From Actinomycetota bacterium (GTDB taxonomy: Bacteria > Actinomycetota > Humimicrobiia > Humimicrobiales > Humimicrobiaceae): DNA of 5,834 bases. The stretch covers positions 1 to 5,834 of the forward strand of contig JAQUMQ010000101.1 of the NCBI GenBank assembly GCA_028718045.1, read 5' to 3'. Of this stretch, positions 1-5,834 are shown piece by piece. Position 1 is the stretch's first letter. The number at the start of each line of letters is the position of its first letter. The notes under the pieces were generated by a model. The model made no database searches. It was not told the origin of the DNA and saw only the letters and a program-made list of their open reading frames with translations. A program made the position numbers and the translations under genes.

Positions 1-1
1 C

Positions 2-49
2 GTTTGGCACCAAGAGATAATCAAGGCAACAAATAAGATTGAAAAATAA
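2..49 (+). CDS. possible C-terminal tail of an upstream gene (partial)
   Basis: The frame starting at base 2 is open from the window edge to a TAA at 47-49 and would encode the last 15 residues, VWHQEIIKATNKIEK. The stop lies at the foot of the terminator hairpin, where a gene end is expected. A second frame (from base 1, TAA at 34-36, ending LAPRDNQGNK) is also open from the edge, so the true frame is uncertain. The third frame stops at 18-20. Too little remains to suggest a family. The hairpin that follows is the main reason to believe that some gene ends here. Confidence 0.25.
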   Translation, partial: VWHQEIIKATNKIEK

Positions 50-77
50 ACTCCTGTCGAAAAGCCAGGAGTTTTTT
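48..77 (+). terminator. Rho-independent terminator
   Basis: AAACTCCTG (48-56) pairs perfectly with CAGGAGTTT (66-74) around a 9-base loop. The 3' arm runs into TTTTTT (72-77), then G and more T (to 83). This is a textbook intrinsic terminator for a gene to the left. The bases before the 5' arm are A-rich (GAAAAATAAA), so the hairpin could also work weakly in the opposite direction. It separates the upstream transcript from the cobO-cobN operon. Confidence 0.85.
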
Positions 78-84
78 GTTTTTA

Positions 85-117
85 TACGGCTACTCAACCG
101 TGAGCGCTGAAGCCGTA
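85..117 (+). other. nested inverted repeat in the leader region
   Basis: TACGGCT (85-91) is the exact reverse complement of AGCCGTA (111-117). Inside it, CTCA (93-96) and TGAG (101-104) form a second short stem with an ACCG loop, leaving CGCTGA unpaired on the 3' side. No T-run follows, so it is not a normal terminator. It lies upstream of the best promoter candidate, so it may belong to read-through RNA from the left or act as DNA. It does not match any riboswitch class known to me. Confidence 0.5.
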
Positions 118-136
118 AATTCTCAAAGAGAAATTT
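117..136 (+). other. small inverted repeat adjoining the nested hairpin
   Basis: AAATTCTC (117-124) and GAGAAATTT (128-136) can pair across an AAA loop if A133 is bulged; the core TTCTC/GAGAA is perfect. It follows directly on the 85-117 hairpin, sharing base 117. It is A/T-rich, so chance is possible. No function can be assigned. Confidence 0.3.
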
Positions 137-140
137 ATGA

Positions 141-168
141 TTCTTGCATTGAATTTTCGTGCTATATA
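141..168 (+). promoter_or_regulatory. candidate extended -10 promoter for the cobO operon
   Basis: TGCTATATA (160-168) fits an extended -10 element (TGn followed by a TATAAT-like hexamer). The -35 side is poor: TTCTTG at 141-146 lies 16 bases upstream and TTGCAT at 144-149 lies 13 upstream. Transcription would start near 175, giving a leader of about 130 bases that includes the 194-224 hairpin. A competing candidate is TTGGTC (246-251) with TATATA (268-273), spacing 16, which would give a very short leader. In A/T-rich DNA both could be chance. Confidence 0.25.
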
Positions 169-193
169 GATTTGAATTATATTTTGGGTGTAC

Positions 194-224
194 GGTTCTT
201 TTGTCTGGTGCAGACATAGAATCC
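194..224 (+). other. imperfect long hairpin in the cobO leader
   Basis: A perfect apical stem GTCTG (203-207)/CAGAC (211-215) closes a GTG triloop. Below it, TTCT (196-199) pairs with AGAA (218-221), and GG (194-195) pairs with CC (223-224) with T222 bulged. No T-run follows, so it is not a terminator. It lies about 80 bases before the cobO start and could be part of a 5' untranslated regulatory RNA. It lacks the conserved cobalamin riboswitch core and B12 box, and the T-box and common metal-riboswitch motifs. Confidence 0.45.
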
Positions 225-293
225 AGGATTGGTATGCAGATCCGATTGGTCGGTTCTTTATAAGTATTATATATATGAATTTTATTATAAGCA

Positions 294-299
294 AAGGAG
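294..299 (+). promoter_or_regulatory. ribosome binding site deciding the cobO start
   Basis: AAGGAG at 294-299 lies 7 bases before the ATG at 307, an ideal spacing. The frame is open further upstream to an ATG at 229, but the extra 26 residues are unlike the family, have no good ribosome site of their own and would cover this site. The start at 307 is therefore preferred. Confidence 0.85.
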
Positions 300-306
300 T
301 TTTATC

Positions 307-834
307 ATGGCTGGACTAAAAGAGGGTTATATACAAGTTTATACGGGTGATGGCAAGGGTAAAACGACGGCCGCGCTTGGTTTGACACTTAGGGCATACG
401 GATATGGATTGAAAATTTTTATCGCACAATTCATAAAGGGAAAGAAATACAATGAGATTAAAGCTTTGGAAAAGTTTAAGGATAATGTGATCGTAAAACA
501 GTATGGCAACGGATGCTTTATTAGAAAAAAACCTTCGAAAACGGATATCGAGATGGCTGAAAATGGTTTAAAAGAAATCAGGCAGATATTAACTTCAGGC
601 AATTATGATGTTGTCATAATGGATGAAATCAATGTGGCAATGTATTTCGACCTGCTTAAAGTCGAGGATGTAATAGAGCTTATTAAACTTAAACCCGAAA
701 AAGTCGAACTTATTTTAACGGGAAGAAAAGTTGCGCCGCAAATATTGGAAATGGCCGACCTTGTGACCGAAATGAAAGAGGTCAAACATTATTATGCCAA
801 GGGCGTAATAGCAAGAGAAGGAATAGAAAGATAA
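307..834 (+). CDS. cobO: corrinoid adenosyltransferase, CobO/BtuR (CobA) family
   Basis: This 175-residue cytosolic enzyme should transfer the 5'-deoxyadenosyl group of ATP to the cobalt of a Co(I) corrinoid, giving the coenzyme B12 form for biosynthesis or salvage. Visible family marks: P-loop GDGKGKTT (14-21), QFIKGK (41-46), YGNGCFIRKKP (66-76), Walker-B-like VVIMDEIN (102-109), LTGRKVAP (137-144), ADLVTEM (150-156) and the end KGVIAREGIER (165-175). The protein is complete and of the short form; it lacks the roughly 20-residue N-terminal extension of the enterobacterial enzymes. It heads the operon, with 30 bases between its stop and the preferred cobN start. The family is certain. What is inferred is the exact substrate: scavenged cobinamide or cobalamin, or the cobyrinic acid diamide made in de novo synthesis. 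Confidence 0.95.
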   Translation: MAGLKEGYIQVYTGDGKGKTTAALGLTLRAYGYGLKIFIAQFIKGKKYNEIKALEKFKDNVIVKQYGNGCFIRKKPSKTDIEMAENGLKEIRQILTSGNYDVVIMDEINVAMYFDLLKVEDVIELIKLKPEKVELILTGRKVAPQILEMADLVTEMKEVKHYYAKGVIAREGIER

Positions 835-847
835 ACATAATATCCAT

Positions 848-853
848 AAGGAG
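848..853 (+). promoter_or_regulatory. ribosome binding site bearing on the cobN start
   Basis: AAGGAG at 848-853 is only 2 bases from the first ATG (856) but 11 bases from the second in-frame ATG (865). Two bases is too close for efficient initiation and 11 is acceptable though long. I therefore place the cobN start at 865 (protein begins MLKITYF); 856 (MNIMLKITYF) would add three residues. Confidence 0.65.
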
Positions 854-864
854 TAATGAACATT

Positions 865-3800
865 ATGCTCAAGATAACTTATTTTACCGTAATCGACAGC
901 GATATTTTACCTTTGTCAAAAGGTCTTAGTTTTGTTAATGAAAATTATGGAGAAAATATCAGTGTTAATTTAATCAGCCACGATACTTTAATGGATATAG
1001 GATCCATGAGCAAGGCACGGGAAGAGGCTGATTCCGGCAATTTATTCATTATCCATCTTCATGGAGGCGAGACCTCCTTTCCATATTATGAAGAATTTTT
1101 AAAACTGGCAGAAGAAAAGGATATTCAAACCTGTATTTTTGATTATGGTTTTGATATAAGACCTGATCTTATAAAAACATCGACCGTAAACGTTGAAGCA
1201 TATAAGAATATTTTCAAGTACATAGCGTACAGCGGTGAAGAAAATTTTAAAAATTTGTTTCTTTATTTGCTTGATTACTACGGGATACGAAATGTCAGAT
1301 ATGACGAACCGTATAGTCCTCCGAGGTTCGGCATATATCATCCCAGGCTTGATTGTCTTCCCGATTTGAGGACATACGTAAATGAGTTCATCGATCCCGA
1401 AAAACCTACCATTGGTATTGTTTTTTATCAGCGGGATTGGGTTACCAAAAATACTTCGTATATAGATAGCCTTATCGATGTGTTTGAGAAAAAGAATGTA
1501 AATGTGCTTGCATGCTTTGAATCGGTAGGCTCAAGCTCTGAAGATATAGATAAAGATATGGTCTGGTTTTTTACCAGTTATTTTCAGCTTGACGGCAATA
1601 CGATTATAGACTGCTTGGTGTCATTGGTGGCTTTTTCTCTTTGCAAATTCGACATGGGAAGTGATGGCGTCGAGTCGATGGAGAGGAACAACGATGATAA
1701 TTATAAACGTACGTGGTTTTTCAGAAAGCTTGACGTACCTGTAATAAAAATAGTCAATTCATATAACGAATACTCTGACTGGATCGAAAGCAAGCAAGGC
1801 TTAAATCCCATGGATATTATATGGAGTATTGCATTGCCGGAATTTGACGGAGATTTGATTACCGTTCCGGTATGTACTAGAGAGAGAAGCGAAAGGGATG
1901 CCGTTACGGGATTGAAAATTACGAAATTTGTTCCTATTCCCGAAAGAATGGAAAAGGCAGCCTGTCTTGCTATCAACTGGGCAAAACTTTCAAAAATACC
2001 TAATTCGGAAAAAAAAGTTGCTATCATCTTTCATAATTACCCTCCAAGAAACGATCAAATAGCGTCGGCTTTTGGTCTCGACTCCACCAAGAGTGTTGCC
2101 AATCTGCTTAAAATTTTGCAAAACGAAGGTTATAAGATCGATGAAATCCCTCAGACGGGGGATCAGCTCATGGAAATGTTGCTTCAGAGTGCAACCAATG
2201 ATTTAAGGTGGCGCAGCGAAGACGAAATATTAAAAAGAGCAATAGACAGTGTCGATAGCGGCAAGATTGATAACTTTTTTGATTACTTACCCGGTGAAAA
2301 CAAGGAAAAGATGACAAGCGACTGGGGTAAAGCCCCCGGAAAAGTCATGATAATAAAAGACAAGATGATCATTCCGGGTATTATAAACGGCAATATTTTT
2401 ATCGGGGTTCAACCAAGAAGAGGATTCCTTGAAGATCCTGCCAAAATTTATCATGATCCCGATGTGTCTCCACCGTGGCAATATTTAGGCTACTACAGAT
2501 GGATAAGAGATATTTTTAAAGCCGATGCCGTTATACATGTAGGAAAGCACGGTTCGCTTGAATGGCTTCCGGGGAAAGCGATAGGTCTTTCGCAAAATTG
2601 TTATCCCGATCTTGCAATCCTGGATCTGCCGAATATTTATCCTTATATAATAAATAATCCGAGCGAAGGTACATGTGCGAAAAGGAGAAGCTATGCCTGT
2701 ATCATAGATCATCTGATACCGGTCATGAATAATGCCGACAGTTATGGAATGATGGCGGAAATAGAAGTTATGCTAAAAGACTATTACGATGCCAAAGCTA
2801 TGGATGTCAAAAAAATACCCGCACAGAAAAAAATAATATGGGCAAAGACACTAGAAGCAAAGCTGGATACCGATTTAAAAATAAGCGAAGAAGAAGCTTT
2901 CGATAATTTTGATAAGTTCATAGATAAATTACACGGATACATAAGCGAGGTAAAGGATACTTTGATAAGAGACGGACTGCATATCATGGGTAATGCTCCG
3001 GAAGGTTCTGCGCTTCGCGAAATGCTCATAGCGCTAACCAGACTGGCAAACGGATCAGTCCCGTCTTTAAGGGAAGCGGTCGCAGAAATATATAATCTTG
3101 ATTACGAAGATATTCTTGCAAACAGAGGCAAAATAAATACTTTGTCGGGCAAACCAAATGCCGTGCTACTGGATGAAATTAATTTGAAAATTTCTGAGTT
3201 AATCGCCAGATACGAATCGTTAAACTATTCCTTCGACATGGCTGTTGCGAGGGGAGCGATAAACGAAGTTTTTGGCTGCGATTCAAAAAAGATATATGAG
3301 GTGCTTAAATACATAAGTCTGACATTGCTGGATAAGCTCTCAAGAACAACGGAAGAAAATGACGCCTGCATCGAAGCTTTGAGTGGATGCTTTGTCCCGC
3401 CAGGTCCTTCCGGTGCCCCTACAAGAGGATGTGCCGACATTCTGCCAACCGGAAGGAACTTTTATTCTATAGATCCTCAAGCCGTTCCGTCAAGAGAAGC
3501 TTTCAAAGTAGGAGGAAAGCTTGCGGATGAATTGGTCGAAAGATATCTGAAAGAGGAAGGCTGCTATCCCGAAAGTATAGGAATGATAATATGGGGCGGA
3601 GGGGTGATGAGAACAAAAGGAGACGATATAGGAGAAATATTTAATTTGATCGGAGTAAAACCCGTATGGGAGGATAAAAGCGGAAGAGTCAAGGGATTTG
3701 AAGTCATTCCTTTAGATGAGCTAAAAAGGCCAAGGATTGACTTTACTATCAGGGAAGGAGGGCTCAGGGATGCTTTTCCCAATATAATATTTTTGATTAA

Positions 3801-4647
3801 TGACGCAGTGGAAAAAATCGTTGAACTCGATGAACCTGATGAAATGAATTTCGTGAGAAAGCATTTCAAGGAAACATATGCGAACTGCATTAAGAGAAAA
3901 ATAAAGCCCGAAGAAAGCAAGGATATGGCATGCGCCAGAGTTTTTGGCTCAAAACCAGGCACGTATGGTGCCGGGGTCAGTGATTTGATAGATTCTCAGG
4001 CATGGACTGACGATAAAGATTTGGCGGAAGTATATGTGACATGGGGTGCTTATGCATACTCCGAAAAAGAATACGGCAAATTTATTCCGGAAGTTTTTAA
4101 GGAAAGGCTGGAAAAGACTCAGATTGTTGTAAAAAACGAAGACACGAGAGAATATGATTTCCTGGACGGCGATGATTTTTATTCTTATCAAGGAGGAATG
4201 ATTGCCGCCGTAAGGCATTTTTCGGGAAAAGATCCACAGGCATACTCATGCGATACATCCGATCCCGACAGAATAAAAGTCAGAACCGTAAAGGAAGAAG
4301 CAAAACACATATTCAGAGCGCGCGTATTAAATCCTAAGTGGATTGAGAGCATGAAGAAACATGGTTTTAAAGGAGCCGGAGATTTTTCGAGGATGGTGGA
4401 TATTGCTTTCGGCTGGGATGCAACGGGCAATACGATGGAAGACTGGATGTATGATGCTCTTGCTCAGACATATGCCCTCGATAAGGAAATGCAGGATTTT
4501 TTCAAAGAACATAATCCATATGCCCTTCACAATATTGCCGAGAGGCTGCTTGAAGCCATCGAGAGAAACATGTGGGATACTACGGAAGAGATGAAAGATG
4601 AGTTGAAAGAATTGATGATGGAAATCGAAGGCGAGCTTGAATCTTGA
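865..4647 (+). CDS. cobN: CobN/ChlH-family tetrapyrrole metal chelatase, large subunit
   Basis: About 1260 residues, the usual CobN length (roughly 1,200-1,300), uninterrupted. The family binds the tetrapyrrole and moves the metal (Co into hydrogenobyrinate diamide for CobN, Mg into protoporphyrin for ChlH/BchH), normally driven by an AAA+ ATPase pair. Visible marks in order: ALPEFDG (323-329), HNYPPRND (390-397) and GLD (404-406); the core HVGKHGSLEWLPGK (558-571) with H558, H562 and E566; NNPSEGTCAKRRS (597-609); GLHIMG (704-709); FVPPGPSGAPTRG (843-855); TKGDDIGEIF (917-926); PRIDFTIREGGLRDAFP (956-972), which is unusual; FGSKPGTYGAGV (1027-1038); LDGDDFYSYQGGM (1100-1112); VLNPKWIESMKKHGFKGA (1154-1171); and FGWDAT (1182-1187). 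No signal peptide or membrane segment is seen, so it is probably cytosolic. No ATPase partner is encoded here. The adjacent cobO favours cobalt, but a CobN-like paralogue acting on another tetrapyrrole or removing metal cannot be excluded. Start 856 is the alternative. Confidence 0.93.
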   Translation: MLKITYFTVIDSDILPLSKGLSFVNENYGENISVNLISHDTLMDIGSMSKAREEADSGNLFIIHLHGGETSFPYYEEFLKLAEEKDIQTCIFDYGFDIRPDLIKTSTVNVEAYKNIFKYIAYSGEENFKNLFLYLLDYYGIRNVRYDEPYSPPRFGIYHPRLDCLPDLRTYVNEFIDPEKPTIGIVFYQRDWVTKNTSYIDSLIDVFEKKNVNVLACFESVGSSSEDIDKDMVWFFTSYFQLDGNTIIDCLVSLVAFSLCKFDMGSDGVESMERNNDDNYKRTWFFRKLDVPVIKIVNSYNEYSDWIESKQGLNPMDIIWSIALPEFDGDLITVPVCTRERSERDAVTGLKITKFVPIPERMEKAACLAINWAKLSKIPNSEKKVAIIFHNYPPRNDQIASAFGLDSTKSVANLLKILQNEGYKIDEIPQTGDQLMEMLLQSATNDLRWRSEDEILKRAIDSVDSGKIDNFFDYLPGENKEKMTSDWGKAPGKVMIIKDKMIIPGIINGNIFIGVQPRRGFLEDPAKIYHDPDVSPPWQYLGYYRWIRDIFKADAVIHVGKHGSLEWLPGKAIGLSQNCYPDLAILDLPNIYPYIINNPSEGTCAKRRSYACIIDHLIPVMNNADSYGMMAEIEVMLKDYYDAKAMDVKKIPAQKKIIWAKTLEAKLDTDLKISEEEAFDNFDKFIDKLHGYISEVKDTLIRDGLHIMGNAPEGSALREMLIALTRLANGSVPSLREAVAEIYNLDYEDILANRGKINTLSGKPNAVLLDEINLKISELIARYESLNYSFDMAVARGAINEVFGCDSKKIYEVLKYISLTLLDKLSRTTEENDACIEALSGCFVPPGPSGAPTRGCADILPTGRNFYSIDPQAVPSREAFKVGGKLADELVERYLKEEGCYPESIGMIIWGGGVMRTKGDDIGEIFNLIGVKPVWEDKSGRVKGFEVIPLDELKRPRIDFTIREGGLRDAFPNIIFLINDAVEKIVELDEPDEMNFVRKHFKETYANCIKRKIKPEESKDMACARVFGSKPGTYGAGVSDLIDSQAWTDDKDLAEVYVTWGAYAYSEKEYGKFIPEVFKERLEKTQIVVKNEDTREYDFLDGDDFYSYQGGMIAAVRHFSGKDPQAYSCDTSDPDRIKVRTVKEEAKHIFRARVLNPKWIESMKKHGFKGAGDFSRMVDIAFGWDATGNTMEDWMYDALAQTYALDKEMQDFFKEHNPYALHNIAERLLEAIERNMWDTTEEMKDELKELMMEIEGELES

Positions 4648-4673
4648 TTTAAAAAATAAAATCCGGGGAAAAA

Positions 4674-5528
4674 ATGACTGAGAAAATTGCAATATCTTTA
4701 AAAAGTTTATACAAAAAATACGGCAGCTTGATAGCATTAAATAACCTGACTTTAAACATATTCGAAGGTGAATTTTTTGGTTTTTTGGGACCTAATGGTG
4801 CCGGCAAGACAACTGCGATAAGAATTATCACCACTGCCACAAAATCTGATTCGGGGCAGGTTTTCCTGAATGGTTTTGATATATCCAAAAATCCGATAAA
4901 AGCAAAAAACAGTATCGGCGTTGTGAGCCAATATATAAACCTTGATATGGAGCTGACATGCAAAGAAAATCTGGTAGTCCATGGCATGCTGCACAATATG
5001 AAAAAGAAAAAAGTCTTGGAAAGAATAGATTATCTTCTCGATTATATAGAAATGACGGATAAAATAAATGTGCTGGTCGGAAAAATTTCCGGTGGGATGC
5101 AAAGAAAACTAATGATTGCAAGAGCCCTGCTTCACGAACCCGAAATTTTGTTTCTTGATGAGCCTACTGTCGGGCTTGACGCTCACAGTAAGAGAAAGAT
5201 CTGGGATGTTATGGTTAAAATCAATTCCGAAAACAAGACCATATTTTTAACCACCCATTACATAGAAGAGGCAGAACAGTTGTGCAATAGGGTTGCGATA
5301 ATAAATGAAGGCAACCTTATAGAAATCGGCAGTCCCGAAAATCTTATCAAAAAAGTGGGCGCCATTGCGCTTGATGTGTTTAATCATGATGATTATACTA
5401 CGTATTTTTTTGGTTCAAGAGAGGAAGCTCTGGAAGCCGGAAGCAAAATGGAGGGGAAAATCATGGTAAGAGAAACAAATCTTGAGGATGTATTTTTAAA
5501 TAAAACAGGAAGAAGGGTAAAAGATTGA
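4674..5528 (+). CDS. ABC-2-type transporter ATP-binding protein, DrrA-like
   Basis: This 284-residue ATPase should power the membrane protein encoded next. The nucleotide-binding domain is complete: A-loop Y16, Walker A GPNGAGKTT (39-47), Q-loop Q86, signature SGGMQ (139-143), Walker B ILFLDEP (158-164) with D162 and E163, D-loop GLD (167-169) and H-loop H195. After it comes a short C-terminal extension ending in NLEDVFLNKTGRR, typical of the DrrA/CcmA-like branch that pairs with ABC-2 permeases. This branch mostly exports drugs, lipids or other hydrophobic compounds. It starts 26 bases after cobN with a weak GGGGA site (4665-4669), so it is probably co-transcribed and may depend partly on translation from cobN. 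The substrate is unknown; linkage to cobN makes a tetrapyrrole or corrinoid worth considering, but that is inference. It does not resemble the BtuD/FhuC/HmuV-type importer ATPases usually used for B12 or haem uptake. Confidence 0.93.
   Translation: MTEKIAISLKSLYKKYGSLIALNNLTLNIFEGEFFGFLGPNGAGKTTAIRIITTATKSDSGQVFLNGFDISKNPIKAKNSIGVVSQYINLDMELTCKENLVVHGMLHNMKKKKVLERIDYLLDYIEMTDKINVLVGKISGGMQRKLMIARALLHEPEILFLDEPTVGLDAHSKRKIWDVMVKINSENKTIFLTTHYIEEAEQLCNRVAIINEGNLIEIGSPENLIKKVGAIALDVFNHDDYTTYFFGSREEALEAGSKMEGKIMVRETNLEDVFLNKTGRRVKD
5513..5517 (+). promoter_or_regulatory. ribosome binding site supporting the TTG start of the permease gene
   Basis: AAGGG at 5513-5517, inside the last codons of the ATPase gene, lies 7 bases before the TTG at 5525. 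This spacing supports TTG as the initiator, since no ATG or GTG in that frame occurs nearby before the conserved N-terminal region. Confidence 0.55.
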
Positions 5529-5834
5529 GCGCAAAAGGAATTTGGGCAATTATATACAGGGATTTGATCAGAGAGAAAAAACATGTAGCACGCTCTTTGA
5601 CCGGAATGATTTTAAGTCCTTTGCTGTTTTTTCTTGCTTTCGGATGGGGATTGGGGAGCAATACCAGTATAAACGGATATCCTTATGGCTTGTACATGCT
5701 TGCAGGGTTGATTGCCATGAACGGTATGAATACCGCATTTTCAATTGGTATGACGATAAATGTCGAAAGATTCTACTGGAGGACTTTCGAAGAATTTCAG
5801 GTAGCTCCGGTTTCGAATACCGATATAGCAGTAG
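5525..5834 (+). CDS. ABC-2-type transporter permease, N-terminal part (runs off the window)
   Basis: The frame opens at a TTG (5525-5527) that overlaps the ATPase stop codon in TTGA, a usual sign of translational coupling between subunits of one complex. The 103 residues present begin with a short basic amphipathic stretch (IIYRDLIREKKHVARS, 9-24). Next comes a hydrophobic segment (about 26-44, LSPLLFFLAFGWGLG), then a second hydrophobic region (about 54-78) with a Met- and Gly-rich stretch, and the motif ERFYWRTFEEFQVAPVS (81-97) typical of ABC-2 (DrrB-like) permeases. It should form the membrane channel for the preceding ATPase. The 3' end lies outside the window, and further permease genes may follow. 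An initiator at an internal ATG (residue 28) would remove the start of the first membrane segment and is unlikely. Confidence 0.88.
   Translation, partial: MSAKGIWAIIYRDLIREKKHVARSLTGMILSPLLFFLAFGWGLGSNTSINGYPYGLYMLAGLIAMNGMNTAFSIGMTINVERFYWRTFEEFQVAPVSNTDIAV

Noticed and set aside
62..71. AAGCCAGGAG resembles the core of the B12 box of cobalamin riboswitches.
   Set aside because: It is the 3' arm of a perfect terminator stem, and the 61 bases before it contain none of the other conserved riboswitch blocks. It also lies far upstream of cobO, on the other side of the terminator.
194..243. GGTTC...GAATCC and neighbouring stems as part of a tRNA.
   Set aside because: No cloverleaf with a 7-base acceptor stem, an anticodon arm and a proper T-loop (GGTTCRA) could be assembled on either strand.
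94..294. A 66-codon open frame on the minus strand across the leader.
   Set aside because: It has no good ribosome site, the composition reads like translated A/T-rich non-coding DNA, it crosses the inverted repeats and it shows no recognisable motif.
229..306. An upstream in-frame ATG that would add 26 residues to the adenosyltransferase.
   Set aside because: The ideal AAGGAG site at 294-299 points to the ATG at 307. The extra residues are rich in Tyr and aromatic residues, do not resemble the family, and would be encoded by the structured leader.
3564..3962. A 132-codon open frame on the minus strand inside cobN, the longest of several such antisense frames.
   Set aside because: It lies fully inside a highly conserved coding region, has Ser/Pro/Ile-rich low-information sequence typical of the complement of a coding strand, and has no recognisable domain.
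4361..4594. A 77-codon open frame in another + frame at the 3' end of cobN.
   Set aside because: The conserved CobN C-terminal motifs are in the main frame through this stretch, so this is a shadow frame and not a frameshifted gene.

Overview
The window looks like chromosomal DNA from a low-GC Firmicute, most likely an anaerobic clostridial-type bacterium. The evidence is A/T-rich codon use, strong AAGGAG ribosome sites, tight co-directional gene packing and protein motifs of clostridial flavour. The species cannot be named from the sequence.

Layout: positions 1-49 may hold the last codons of an upstream gene, closed by a clear intrinsic terminator (48-77). A roughly 230-base non-coding leader follows (78-306). 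It contains several inverted repeats, an extended -10-like element and a duplicated 9-mer, but no recognisable cobalamin riboswitch. Four genes then run on the + strand, apparently as one operon: a corrinoid adenosyltransferase (cobO/btuR family, 307-834); a full-length CobN/ChlH-family tetrapyrrole metal-chelatase large subunit (865-4647); a DrrA-type ABC ATPase (4674-5528); and the start of its ABC-2 membrane partner (5525 to the window end). The last gene begins at a TTG that overlaps the stop codon of the ATPase gene. Gaps between genes are 30, 26 and -4 bases, with no terminator-like hairpin between them.

The first two genes point to corrinoid or other tetrapyrrole metallation and adenosylation. 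CobN-type chelatases normally need an AAA+ ATPase pair (CobS/CobT or ChlI/ChlD types), and none is encoded here. Instead the chelatase gene is followed directly by a two-component ABC-2 transporter. This arrangement is the most interesting feature: it suggests a metal-tetrapyrrole handling and transport cassette whose substrate (corrinoid, haem, another metallo-tetrapyrrole or an unrelated compound) cannot be decided from the sequence. No mobile elements, CRISPR arrays, tRNAs or rRNAs were seen.
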